Shown here: piece after piece, positions 37,792 to 49,522 of the stretch
How the letters are laid out: the number at the start of each line of letters is the position of its first letter
Position numbering within the stretch: the first letter of the stretch is position 1
Assembly: GCA_020055645.1 (NCBI GenBank)
Contig: CM034546.1
Coordinates: 25,792,001 to 25,856,000, forward strand
Origin: Tomocerus qinae
Lineage: Eukaryota > Arthropoda > Collembola > Entomobryomorpha > Tomoceridae
DNA: 64,000 nt
Direction: 5' to 3'
Notes under the pieces: model-generated
The model's input: only the letters and a program-made list of their open reading frames with translations
Told to the model about the DNA's origin: nothing
Database searches by the model: none
Translations under genes and position numbers: made by a program

Positions 37792-37995
37792 TTATTATTA
37801 TTCTAGGATAACTTACGCGTATAAAAATAAATACTCACCTTTAATCTATTAGGCGGACTCCTCAGCCACAGTCTGGTATTGACAACAAAGTGTACGCAAC
37901 TCCAATTGTTGCTATGTTCATAATTCCAAGAATTCCAAGCATGTTATTTCGAATGTTTACCAGGATGAAAACCCATCCCTTCAAAATCATGCTAT
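36690..37995 (-). pseudogene. Possible decayed minus-strand gene with Lys/Glu/Ala-rich coiled coil
   Basis: On the minus strand three coding-like stretches occur in order. First, at about 37995-37854, a hydrophobic segment MILKGWVFILVNIRNNMLGI continuing ATIGVAYTLLSIPDCG then a stop, with a gtgagt donor just after. Second, about 37106-37000, reads GLIGGAIAEGIAVPTAESAY after an acceptor-like tacatttag. Third, about 36930-36690, is highly charged (LEELRAAKRKKAKAARNARL, then after a frame change AKILADIEAQIQKEIEAKVA) and looks like a coiled coil, ending at a gtaatt donor. The plus-strand open frames at 36635-37102 are antisense shadows of this. No family recognised; stops and frame changes suggest a relic, though the splice-like signals leave room for a small real gene. 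Confidence 0.3.
37761..37803. repeat. (ATT)n microsatellite
   Basis: Nearly uninterrupted att trinucleotide run of about 43 bp. Confidence 0.9.
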
Positions 37996-37999
37996 TAAG

Positions 38000-39870
38000 G
38001 CTAATACTAAATAAGGATAATTGATAAATTATTATTCAAAAAAATGCACGAGTGGAGACGAGTGGAGACAAATATTATTCTTCTTCTTATTCCCAATATA
38101 TGCGGCTGAAAAAAATAAAATAGAAATAACTAGCAGATGAACAAGAAACAGTATTATACGGAGTAGCAAATTATTGCATAGAAAGGGTTGAGAAAAAGTT
38201 GTTTATGTTATTGATTGTCCTCCTTTTATAATTTTTTTTAAAATCACGTCTCGTAGGACTAATTAAACACCTTCCCCGCAGTTGATTTTACTGATTTTGT
38301 TGCCGTTTTTACAAAGTTTTACCTTTTGATTTCGAAGTTGATTTGTCAATGAAACCCGTACATACTTTTGCTGAGTCATTATCATTGTATTCTTCCGATC
38401 TAGGGCTCTTGTAAAGCCTCGGTGGTTTATGCCAGACTTGATGGAAATCAAAGTAGGTTCGAGTACTTAGTATGGCTGTAAAAATCTAGACGAGGAATTT
38501 TTATTTAGAATAGAGAACCAATCATAGCCAAATCATAATTAATTAAAATCTACAAGAACTTACAAACTAGAAGGAAAGATAGGATAGGGTTAGCCAGCAC
38601 TACAGCAGGCTGCTCTCCACTACAACAGTGTAATTTGCACTACAGCAAGAGATGAATTTACGACACTTCAGTCGGATCGGATCTAAAGGCAATAGAGCAG
38701 TGAAGTTTATAGCAGGACAGTGGAGCAAATTCAGGAATGTGGCATTGTAAGCGTATTGCTTCGCAATTGGCTATTCAAATTGGCCAGGCGGAGGTTGCAT
38801 TCAAAATTTCTTTTCTTGACTCAGAGCAAGCATTTAGACCCTATAGGGCCCCCCTCTGAACTCTTCCGCATGGAAGTTCTTATCTTCCGCTGAACGCGAT
38901 TACTTTAAAGTAATTATCCTTTTACTCATATCGAATAATTAATTTCAATTAAATGAACATTTTTTCTAATTGAAGGAAAGTTGTCTGTACCAGGCAAATA
39001 AATGTCGTTTAAATGTTTTTTTTTCACTACCGTCAGTGAACTTTCAAATATAAATTTTAATTTGAAATATTTTAGAGCAAATAGAGCATGGCAACTTTTT
39101 TAATAAGTCTTCTGTGTATCTCTGCTAATTATTCACCATAATTTACCATTTTTATCATTAAGTAAATTGTTATGGTAAAAAAGGTAAAAAAAGTGGTAAA
39201 TTTTGTACACTGCTCATGGCTATTAATTAATGGACATTAAATTTTAGTTTATATGTGACCTTCTAGGGGATTTTATACCACCAGCGAAACATTATAAAAA
39301 TGAGTTGTAGCCACATTCTTCCGCACATCCTTCTGTGGTAACTTTAACAGCCAATTCCATATCGCTACTTGACGAAGACTTCAAAATTATTTTGTATTGA
39401 AAATTGAGTGGGAGTTTCAAAAATTTTCAAGCTCACGTCAAGTACCAAGGTAGGTTTAGGAGTGATTGACCCCCGAATTGTCAACACTAAATTGTCAATA
39501 CTATAACCTTTTCTAACCTAACCATGTATAATTCTGTTGACAATTTGGACTGGAAAACCAAACTGCATATTCTCCTCCCTCAACTTAAACATTAGCACTG
39601 ACTGGAGTCAGTCCTTCATCGTAGCCGATTGAGCATTGAATATACCGTAACTCCATTCAGTGCATGGTAATGTTTAAGTTTAGTTTTACTTTACGGGCGA
39701 CTGATCTGACTTCGAGTTTTCAGTTACTGTGGAAGGGATTACCGACGTAGTCACTCCGTTAACAAATTCAACAATTTTAAAACTTACCATAGCGGGTATA
39801 GATCGCAGTCTCTCTTGTACGTAGAAGTTATCGTAAGACATGTTGGTCAAACTTTTATGCATTTGCAATA
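38000..39870. other. Spacer in the transposon-rich region, no sure gene
   Basis: The segment about 38580-38900 is less AT-rich (cactacagcag repeats, gccaggcggaggt) and may be part of an unidentified element. The minus frame 39686-39868 contains MSYDNFYVQERLRSIPAM directly before a gtaagt donor and could be a short first exon, but nothing supports a partner exon. No other signal. Confidence 0.3.
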
Positions 39871-39884
39871 GTTTTTAATGGGTG

Positions 39885-40440
39885 CCAATTAATTTGTATG
39901 GCACACATATGACTTTTGAAAGGAGGTTTTTTTGACATTTAGTGTGACTTTGTATGGTGTGTTATAACTTACCTAATGAATTTGTATGGAAATAATTACT
40001 ATGTATGGTGATAGTTTTAAATAAACATGCATAGTTTACCGATACAAGATATATGTCACGATAGGTTGGTAAATATATTCAAGTCTAAGAATATATTGTA
40101 GAATGTTAAGACCCAAGTAGAAACCGCACAGCCATGCAACGATTCTGGAAGTGCAAACAAATGAACTTCATGTACAGAATATTGTGATTGTGTGATCAAT
40201 GATTAATGATCATCTACATACCAATACATACCAATATATGTTACCTATATATGTGAAATTAATTTACCATGCATGCATATTCAATATTGCCATACAAAGT
40301 CATAAACCGCCATACAAAGTCATAAACCGCCATACAAAGTCATAAACCGCCATACAAAGTCATAAACCACCATACAAAGTCACACTATCTATTTTTAGCT
40401 CTTCCATTCAAAAGTCATGTGTGTGCCATACAAATATAAT
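39885..40440. mobile_element. MITE with terminal inverted repeats and internal 20-bp tandem repeat
   Basis: Left arm tttgtatggcacacatatga (39893 on) and the inverted right arm tttgtatggcacacacatga (back from about 40435) match closely, as do the inner tagtgtgactttgtatggtg regions. Comparison with unit 2 (about 51825) shows shared sequence resuming at ttacaaaaattgtaaa (about 40441), placing the right end near 40440. The left end is less exact. Confidence 0.7.
40289..40383. repeat. 20-bp tandem repeat, about 4.8 copies
   Basis: Unit gccatacaaagtcataaacc repeated with almost no change; the same word, inverted, forms the inner part of the MITE's left arm. Confidence 0.9.
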
Positions 40441-41458
40441 TTACAAAAATTGTAAAATCGATAAAACGTCAAGGGACTGTTAACAGGAAAGTTTTATCAT
40501 TGTGAATACTAGTCAACAAGCAAGGTTAATACATAAGAATATGTATATTGGATTAGGACTTGTAACTTGTATTTTTCAGTTAAGCATGTCTTCCCAGCTT
40601 GCGAAAACTTTCATTATAATAATGTATAACTTCAAATGAATTAGTAAAAGACCATACATTTTTAAGCATTCCAGTTAGCTTTATTATTGTAGGTAGATTC
40701 TGGCTAATGCTACCTAAAGAAGTACGAGAAACTTGCGTGTTTCTTTGTTTATTTAACACTATGAAAGCTACGAATAAGTGCTGTAAAATTTGTTCACATT
40801 CTAACGAAGAGTAACATTACACAAAGGTAATTTTTACATTTTAAGCTAAGCTGCTACTACCCCGTATAATAAATATTACAGTCATTATTCATCGTCACTA
40901 CTGAAAGGTAGTATTCATTTCTTTTTAAAATATTTTATGCAGGATTCAATTTCACTTACGTAGTGTTAGGTGAATCCTAGGTGTCATATTTTAATTGAAT
41001 TAAATGAACCATTTAACGCCAAGATTGTTGTGAACTCACAAATCGATTTATGTATACCAAAATATGCCTAATTGTGATTAACGGTAATAAGCAAATAAGA
41101 ACAAAGAAATTGCGATATATTTATTTTTCATGCCTTGAAAAGTCATATTATGACGTATTATAATGTACATTCTACTCTCTACCAAAACCATTGTGGTGTT
41201 ATATTATCGTTTTCATAATATAATGTATATCATAAAATCTGAAGGTGCAAAGTAGCAATTGTAGCACCACCATGCACCAATTGACATTAATACACAAATA
41301 ATAGGGGTGAGATTTTCAAGAAGGGAGTACATTATAATAACATGACTTCTTAAATCAATTGCCAGCTTTTGGTACTCTTCTTCGAAAGATTTCGGATTGG
41401 AACCCTTTACCTGTAGAAAACGAAGCCGTTGTCAGCCTATGCCCTCCATAATACTAAT

Positions 41459-41548
41459 TCAGTTTTCTTCAAGATGGACAATATCCTTTAGTCTCCATCC
41501 AAGACACAATTCTATTAGTATAAGTAACCACAGCCAAATAAGCGACAT
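41459..41548 (-). pseudogene. Ionotropic receptor remnant, first ~30 codons
   Basis: The minus strand encodes the same signal-peptide region as the receptor at 53331-55725 (MSLIWLWLLILIELCLGW, then RLKDIVHLEEN). The match stops at cagttttcttc (about 41459), where the sequence jumps to DNA that in unit 2 lies beyond the receptor's 3' end. It is a deletion relic. Confidence 0.88.
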
Positions 41549-42563
41549 GTTTATGGACCCTTAGCTATGTTGTGGAACTAGTGTGAAAAATCTATCCAGA
41601 TATGAATAATATATAATGAAAGGAAGAATACCATTATTAATTGTTAATTATTTTGTCTTTCATAAAAAATGGTTTGAACGTAAATAAATTTTTCGTTTTA
41701 ATTTTTACAAATATTTTAGGGAATGTAAGGTTTCAACGATAAAACTTGTAAGTCTAGTTTGACTGAATGGTTTACACTTAATGTGAATCTTATGTGTTAA
41801 TTCAGGCACGTATCCAGAAATTTGATGAACACATTTGATGAACACACCAAACTATATAAATAAAATTGTCTCATTTATTTACACAGTTTTAACGCTTTTG
41901 ACAAAACAAATCTATTTTTCTGGGAATTCGGGGGAAGTATGTAACCTGGCGCCCCTTTATAAACTTGCCTTCCTGAGTATAATATATTAAACTACTTCTC
42001 ACGAATAACTTTTAGTGATTAATAAGCCTTTATGTTTTAAGTAGATTGCCAAGTCATGTTTATTTTATTAAGTTACGTATTTTTACCAAATAAGTAATTG
42101 CGAATCAAATACATTAAGTTAATTGCGAAGCCTGGAAGCCAAGTTGTAAAAGATACAGTTAGCTGTATTTTACGTGACCAAATTTATTTTAGGAATAAAA
42201 CTTAAATATGTAGGATATATAATTTCATAAATTCCCAAATGAGTCGCTTTATTTTCATTCAATTTGTCAAGTTTATTAGTATATTACTATCGTATCACTC
42301 TAATTACTTCAACCTTATTTTACAATAGGCTATCTATCACCCTTTTCACTAAATCATAATACTTAAAACGGTGATCCCGATAAAGGTAAAAGGGATCTCG
42401 ATAATCGGTAAAGGATGATCAGTCACTTACAACGGAAAAATCTACAAATCGAAGCTAGCTTCTTTTATAATTAATTCTTGCAGTCTTCACTTGGTTTGAT
42501 TCATTGTTATTTTTATGAAATTTATAAATACAATTTAACCATACCAGTATTAATTTAAAAGAC

Positions 42564-42955
42564 TTACCCGCCTGAGTAAAAAAAACAATGACTGGTGCCA
42601 GTTTTTATAGTAAGATTGGAATGTCCCCGAGGGTACAGAATATTTACAAGCAAGATTAAAGTGGTAACACTACTGTAACCGTCGCAGTTATTTAAGTATA
42701 AGTAGTAGTCGCAGTTTTTCGAAAAATGGCATGCCGTTCGTTGATAAATACTTAAATTCGTTAAGCTTGGAAAGCGACTGAATTTAGGCAGCGGTATCTC
42801 CTTGCCGTTGTTGCCGGTCCCTATTGTAGTCAATTCATCTTTTGCCACCAGTAACACCGGCATATATAAATACTAGTTGAAACCTAGCACATAAGTTGCG
42901 TTGGAAAAATGTTAAAACATGTAATATTCTAGAGACTGCATTTATTAGCCAAGAA
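42564..42955 (-). pseudogene. Degenerate copy of the small ORF at 56670-57089
   Basis: Shares ACHFSKNC-YYLYLNNCDGY and NLTIK with the copy in unit 2. The equivalent start region (ATGCAGTCTCTAG, about 42955) has a 4-base deletion that leads to a stop after nine codons, so the long frame here can only start further in (42863). A donor-like gtaagt follows the same glycine codon as in unit 2. Confidence 0.45.
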
Positions 42956-43957
42956 ATTGAATGATAGGACGAAGATTTCAACCGCATAAAATTTCATTAA
43001 TTCTTGGCGCCGGCTTACTAAGAAGAATTTCAACCATCCCTCTGTTTATTGCGCAATTCCACCTCAGCTTTATACTATTGGTATGATATAGATAGATAGG
43101 TAATTGATGAACAACTTTTGATAAACAACCCATCCAACCCATCATGACATCCAGATGAGAAGGTATTGGTTCTCATCCAGCAAACCGAACATACTTGATA
43201 TCAAAGCTTAGCAGCTTAAAACATGCTGAAATTTTTATAGGGTGATAAATTGAGTTCTAGAGTTACCACTATAAGGCCCACTGTACAGCTCTATTAACTT
43301 GCTTTTTCGGGTAAGCTATATCTAAAAATAGAGCAGTTATGTGCAGCTAGAAATTATTTTCAAAAAATATGAAAATTTTCGAAGCAGGAGTAAATGGTAG
43401 GAACAAAAGTTTTACGAACTAATTATACAATATCCGTAAGAGTACAAAATAATCAGAAGATAATAATAATATGTGGAAATATATAATTCGGTCGCAAAAC
43501 TTTTTGTGCTCAAAACATATTTACACTATGTGTACAATACCTATGTTTTTATAAATCATTTATAAATCATTTCATGTTTTTCCTCTAAAACCTTACCGAT
43601 ATAAATAACCCTTAGAACATAGGTGACCATTGGAATATGATGCAATGATAAGTTAATTAGCCTGTGCTGAAAAGTTTACTCTTTAAATTGTCAGTCATTG
43701 ATTGGTGGCATTATATATACAATGACAATAATGAGAGTTGTCCATTTTGAGTGTCAGATCCGTTGATGTTGATGCATTAAATTGCAGCATAACGGAGGTG
43801 AGTCAGCAAAACACTAACTGCCTGTTGAATTACAAGTAAAAACATTTAATTGAAGGTGGAATTAATGGGCCACAGGAATCAACATTTTTTGAAAATACTC
43901 ACCACTCCAAGAAATCCAAAAGTGACCGTAAAGAAATCGCCAGCTCTGACTCCTAAG

Positions 43958-45311
43958 CATACGTCGGAATTTTATTTATTTAAAATCGCAAAAAATTTAC
44001 ACGAAAATTTACCAAAAAATGGTAAAAATTTTTCATAAAATTTTACCAAAAAATGGTAAAAATTTTTCATAAAATTTTACCAAAAAATGGTAAAAATTTT
44101 TCATAAAATTTTACCAAAAAATGGTAAAAATTTTTCATAAAATTTTACCAAAAAATGGTAAAAATTTTTCATAAAATTTTACCAAAAAATGGTAAAAATT
44201 TTTCATAAAATTTTAACAGTTTTTTTTGATTCCGGCAAAAATATTATCTATAATATTAAAAAATCAAAAGCCAGAAACTGTACCTAAATAATCAGGTGAT
44301 AAATATAGAACTGCATGTATTATACCATTTCATTATTGTACATTTAATCTTCAATTTTAAAATCCAAACTTACCATCTTAAAATCATACACATTTCAACA
44401 ATATAAAAACTTAATCGAAACTTAACATCTTAAAACATATATATTGCAATATTAAAATGTAGTCCAAGCTTGCCATCTTAAAATCATATAAATTTTAATA
44501 TTAAAATTTAATCTAAACTTAATATCGAATCTTAACTTCTAAAATTCCAGACCAATTTAAAATCGGATATTATATAATACGTTAAAATTCAATCCAAATG
44601 TAATATCGTCCTTATTATCTTAAATCTTAAATTAAATATTTAAAGTTGAAATTAAATAAAGTCAACAAAACGGGCAAAATTACACCAATGGCAAAATCAT
44701 ATGGTTAAATAATAAGGCAAAACCATTGGGATTTCAACATTTTCCATACTCATGTTTTGTCGCCGTGGACTCAAAAATGCCTTGTGCATACTAAAACATT
44801 ATAACAATAATTGGTATAATAGAATATATTTAATCGACAAGAAATAACGACGGAAATTGTCAGTTTTACTTTCTGCATATATATTGCAATTTTTCTTGTA
44901 ATTCAACTCTAACTACAACGACACTAAAATGTAATGTTTGAAAGCCCCGCTTAACCTTGGATAATCTTGTCACTGTAGGCTTATTGAAAAGATAATTTAT
45001 GCAAATGCATTTATTTTATTGCAACAGTTTCATTTTGAGAATTTTGAAAATAAATTTTGAACATACAATATGCTGGAAATTGCCAAAATATTTTCTTAAG
45101 ATTTTTTTATGACAAAAATTTTATGTAAACTTTTTTTATATAAAAAAATTTTACTAAAACTTTAAATTTTTTTATAACTCAAAAGTGTAAAAAAGTTTAC
45201 TAACACTTTTATATTTTTGAAATCCTCAGTGCATGATTCGTGTAGATACGAAGTCTCAGAACTCTATGAGAAGGCTGTAAAAATTTTACTTAAATAAAAT
45301 TCCGACGTCTG
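43958..45311. mobile_element. 1,354-bp hAT-like element inserted in GR exon
   Basis: Exact 8-bp target duplication ctcctaag (43950-43957 and 45312-45319). The empty site is visible in GR gene H, where ctcctaag occurs once followed by the same exon sequence. Terminal inverted repeats: cat + acgtcggaattttattta on the left and cag + acgtcggaattttattta on the inverted right end. The interior is AT-rich with a six-copy 34-bp tandem array and no transposase, so it is non-autonomous. Confidence 0.92.
44005..44215. repeat. 34-bp tandem repeat, six copies
   Basis: accaaaaaatggt begins at 44011, 44045, 44079, 44113, 44147 and 44181, exactly 34 bp apart. Each unit contains a palindrome (ttttacc...ggtaaaa). 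It lies inside the hAT-like element. Confidence 0.95.
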
Positions 45312-46171
45312 CTCCTAAGTTAAACCCACTTGTATCCACATACCACGCGACACAGTTCAAATATGCACATGCAATAAGCATGTTCATGTCTAAAGATATT
45401 GATAGAATAGGTATTTTGAATAGGTAGCGCAAAGTTACGCTTTCAAAAAATTATAATCTGTGTGACTGTAATAGGATTTACTGTACAATATGATGTCAAT
45501 AAGTGTTATGTTATGTTAATTGCTCTACTATTTAAGTGTCATGATATTTAGCATGCATGTCCTTAATTCTATAATCCGTTCTAGAAACCTCTTCCTAATC
45601 CAAAGATGAAAGGAAAGAATATGAAAAGAGGCTACATGAATTGTATACTTAAAATTATCTAACGAAAATTTGGCAAATTGTATCTGAAATGTAACAACAT
45701 GATTCTTATTGCTTTCTAGCTTCCTACAAAATATTGTGAGAGTTTGGGCCATATTCGGAGGAAAGGTAGGTCATCTGCTACTGCTGTATTTAAGGATAAT
45801 TTTTTGACACCTTGTCACATAAAGTTAAATATTTAATATGCTTATTTGATATTTGATATGCTTCTTGCTGGTAATCTCTTTAATTTAAACCGAACAGACT
45901 TTCATTTTGATAAAAACCCGAAAAGGTTCATTTTGTTAAACTTTACTGTGTCATTTGAAATCGAAAAGCTGAGACGTTAGCTCTTTCAAAAAACGTCTGG
46001 AGATATACTTATGGCGGGTGTTTATACCAACTTTTTATAAAATCGGTCAGTGGGATTAAAAAAAATTGCTTTCCTATTTAAGAGGTGCTTTTCATATAAC
46101 TACTGACAGTAGAGTCATAATCATAAGTAAGGATAGTGGAAATTTACATTCACTCTGTGTTATAATTTTTG

Positions 46172-46259
46172 TGGTAGAAATCCCCGCGAAAGGCTGTAGA
46201 TATACCTATAGATTGTAGAGTTTATATATATAATATAATGTTCGCGGGGATTTCTGCCA
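46172..46259. repeat. 19-bp inverted repeat at the junction of the duplicated units
   Basis: tggtagaaatccccgcgaa (46172-46190) and its complement with one mismatch (46241-46259) enclose about 50 bp. The sequence about 45790-46440 is shared by neither unit and marks the boundary between them. Confidence 0.75.
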
Positions 46260-47540
46260 GTAAAAGTAAACAAACGAAACTTCCAGTCTACTTCTATCTA
46301 ACGCCTTTTCTACTGACAGGGTCGAAAATGATTTTCCCCTGAAAGTTGTTTGTTCCTATTCCCATTCCGCACAAATAGAGAGAGACAATGGCATTTTGGA
46401 AGCCATCGGATAAATCATTTACCTATATCAAATAAACCGCATTTTACAAAGATTTGACTGTAATTTCTGGTATTTACCAATTTTTTTGAAATTTGGAGGA
46501 TAGTTGACAACTCGTCTGTATTGGTATAGTATAAAAAAACGATTATTTTAATTTGATTTTATTTATTTTATCACACTATTCTGTCATCTACTTCATGCTA
46601 AACAGACCCATTATCTACACTTCCATTTTATTTATTTTCGCTAAAATTTTTTGTGGTTAAAAACTGTTCAATAAAAAAGATCTGATGTTTTCTAAATATG
46701 TGATAACTTTAAATGAGCTGTGTTGGTTAACATTTCACTTTTAAGCACTCCTATTTCAATTTATCTTGCTGGTAATTCCTTTTAATGGTATTTATCATAA
46801 TATAGTGAACCCAGCTAAGGGGCAAATCTAGTACTCAAGAGAAATTCAGAAGGCCACCCTTCACAGTAAAAAAAACAATTTCGAAAACATCTCAATAGGT
46901 TATTATGTTACCTTTGTAAATTTAAATATTTAAACACTTAAATATTTAAGTTTTTAATATACTTTTATTATCTTGTGTTTGTTGAAATTAGCTGCAGCCC
47001 CAACTTCCTGATAAACAGGAATTTCCTGCACCAAAATAATAACTGTAGATCGTAGCATCAAATTCAGGGAACAATTTCAGACTCCATTTTTGAAAAAAAT
47101 CCCACAAAGTCACCAAACAGAAACAGCTCCCTTTTTAAATCAAAAAATAAGATTCTCCCTGGGATTTTGGAAATACGTACAAATTCAAAGAGTACAACTT
47201 ACGAATAAATATTTTTAAAGAATAAATAGTTAGTTACCCAGTACTGTTATTTAACTCTATAAAAAGGTGTGCCAACTGCCAAAGGAATCAATATAGTGTA
47301 GTAAAAAAGTAAACCCAGTTCTGAAAGTTTGTCGATATAACAGAACCAATTTGGATTAGAAATTTTGAAATGCTATTTAATAAGTCACGTTACGATCATT
47401 ACGAAATGTCCCCTTTCGCCAATCATTTCCATTCAATCACGAATCACCACCATTCAACCTTCTTGTGTAAATTTTGAAGTTTTGATGTTACAACGTTACA
47501 ATAATATGAAACGACTCTTTTCGGTTGTTTAAAGGAATTT

Positions 47541-47634
47541 ATGTTTTCAATAATGTACCCCAACGCCAACGCATACCTCCATGTGCTAAATTTAGCACAT
47601 GAAGGTATGCGTTGGGGTACATTATTAAAAACAT
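47541..47634. repeat. Long near-perfect hairpin, present in one duplicate only
   Basis: Left arm 47541-47590 and right arm 47591-47634 pair over about 44 bp with two mismatches and a 6-nt extra ccaacg in the left arm; there is essentially no loop. The unit 1 counterpart (about 21661-21675) goes directly from ggtttagaggaat to cgggcttgcgca, so the hairpin is an insertion here or was lost there. The open frame at 47541-47819 is an artefact. Confidence 0.85.
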
Positions 47635-48011
47635 TAGTTGGGGTTGCGCATTTTGCGTTTAAAGAACATGCATATATTACGTGTGCAGTTGATGGGAGGA
47701 GGATTTACTCAAAAGTGCTGCAGCCAGCACTGGCGTTACACATGGGGGAGAGGGTTTTGCATTACATAATATATGTAGATTTCCTAAGTTCTCCTACCAA
47801 GACAACCATACATTGGTAATTTTTTTCAAGTCTAGGATTATATTATAGATACCGCGGAAATTTTAGCTTACTTTATTATAATTAGTGAGCGGATATCAAG
47901 CAAATAATATAGGATATGGAATTTAATTGAATGAAATAAAGGCAAGTTAAATGTTTATATAATATTCATTAAATTATAACTATCATTTATTATTTAGAAG
48001 GATGACGAATT

Positions 48012-48823
48012 CTAAACATTTATTGACATGAGTAGTGTAATTGTGTTGTATACGACGAAAGCGAAAACATCTATTAATGTACTTTGTTTAATGAAAAAGT
48101 AGTTATGTACTCCTACCTTTAAATGGAGCAAGGCTTTTAGTTCTCGGGCTTGTAATGGATTGCAGATAGGACGCCAGGATTGTAAGAATACTGTTGAATT
48201 TTCAAATACGAGAGATGCGATGTGGGTGACAGCACCAGCAGCAATTGTGATGATAACAGACATTGTTGGCATGAAAAGGTATAGGGTGCTGTCAATTAAG
48301 CCATAAAGCTTAATACTACAATAATTGACAATAAGAAGAGCTCCAATCACGACAGCCGAAATTAGAGATATTGATACTCCGAAAGTGTGGTTGGCCAGTT
48401 TGTTGATATACAGTTGCTGTTTGTAAATCATCTTTGCCTTTTGGAATTCTCTCCTGATTCGTCTCTTTTCCACGTATGTCGATTTCCAGAAGTTTTCAAT
48501 ATGTTGTCTGCAAGGTGTGATAATTTGGAGCCATTCGAGAGTAGAAAAGAGATAAAACATAACACAGTGTACATACAATAAAATAGCTAGCCCGATATGA
48601 ATTCCGAATGGAAAAATTATAGCAAACAAAACAAAACGTACTGCAAACATTCCTTTGTATGTTGGTATAACATATGAAACAATTAATGATAAAGGATCTA
48701 GTTCTATATATATTAACAAACCGATGGCTAATACCATCATTGAAACCATTATTGGAAGTGTCGTTGGTGCAGCAAGTGATGACAACTGAATCATTGTTGA
48801 GCGAGTTTTAATTGCATTTGTTT
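48012..48823 (-). pseudogene. Truncated copy of the two-exon GR-like receptor (exon 2 only)
   Basis: The 812-bp exon matches 23008-23819 with the same length, stop and acceptor (tatatag). Over the 260 residues from MIQLSS I count 13 amino-acid differences and no stop. The 361-bp first exon is not found upstream: similarity to unit 1 continues only to about 48932 and then changes to unrelated DNA. Without a first exon it lacks the N-terminal ~120 residues, so it is probably non-functional unless it uses an unseen exon. The intact frame suggests the loss is recent or the exon is still used. Confidence 0.78.
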
Positions 48824-49522
48824 CTATATAAAAATATTAGAAATCATTTAGTGTATTCTATGGAAATACTCTTATTTACAGATAATACAAACAGTAATGT
48901 AAAATGAGTCGAAATAATATTAGCACTGCACATTGGTAGAATAAAGAATAAAAAAGTCCAGTGCTTTATTTTGTTCAATTTGATAATAAAACGACTTGTT
49001 AGAGTCTAAAAGGACATTATAAAACGTTTTTATTTACTGGTTATTCCTTAAAACCCGAATTCGGGTATTAAAATTAAAAGGTGAATAACTCGGTCAAAGG
49101 TCAACGTAGGGTGCTGAAATTTGCACGGCTTATAGAGCTTATTAATACCTTTCGAATGATATATATATTGCCTGGGTTTATTGCAGATTGCTCTCAGAGA
49201 TAATTAAAAATTGAAAAATATTTTCAAAATTTGACCTTCAATATCTCCGAAGGTCGCAAAAAGTCGCAAGAGTTATTTGGCCCAAAATTACTCCAAATGT
49301 ATGCCTACACGTCCCCACTAACAGCTAAGCTCAGCACTGAACAGCACGGGAGAAATCAATGTTTAAAAATTTGTAGAAAAACGAACATTTCCTTGCCAGT
49401 AGTAAGCAGAGACGTAAGTCAAGCCCAATACTTCCACTTTAACTGTACCACTACCAATGCAATACTTAAATTGTTATTGCAGATAACTGTTTTACTGTTA
49501 AAAAGCTCTAGAAAAACATACA

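Larger units (their letters stand above)
43695..45367 (-). pseudogene. GR pseudogene: two 3' exons, split by a transposon
   Basis: Counterpart of the last two exons of GR gene H. The TYxxxxxQF exon (43695 to about 43830) has lost two bases net (aacggaggtg against aacgagtaggtg), which shifts the frame inside the signature. The preceding exon (from about 43911) reads through GDFFTVTFGFLGV and is then cut by the element at 43958-45311; its continuation (TSGFNLGV region) is at 45312-45367, after which similarity to gene H ends. Exons 1-3 are missing. Confidence 0.88.
40441..45775. repeat. Segmental duplication, unit 1 block C (copy at about 51825-63470)
   Basis: Aligned pieces: 40441-41458 with 51825-52857; 41459-41560 with 55638-55737; 41610-43540 with 55748-57700; 43600-43957 with 57740-58085; 45312-45367 with 58079-58130; and 45400-45775 with 63085-63470. 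Relative to unit 2 this copy lacks about 2.8 kb holding most of the ionotropic receptor and about 5 kb holding most of GR gene H. Confidence 0.85.

Noticed and set aside
40289-40383. CRISPR-like 20-bp repeats
   Set aside because: No spacers; simple tandem array in a MITE.
43850-44038. Plus-strand ORF, also 57976-58197
   Set aside because: Antisense to the GR exon ending in GDFFTVTFGFLGV; the similarity between the two reflects that exon's duplication.
44005-44215. CRISPR-like regular repeats
   Set aside because: Contiguous 34-bp tandem copies without unique spacers, inside a eukaryotic transposon.
47541-47819. Plus-strand 92-codon ORF
   Set aside because: Begins inside the hairpin and runs into non-coding DNA duplicated without a frame in unit 1.
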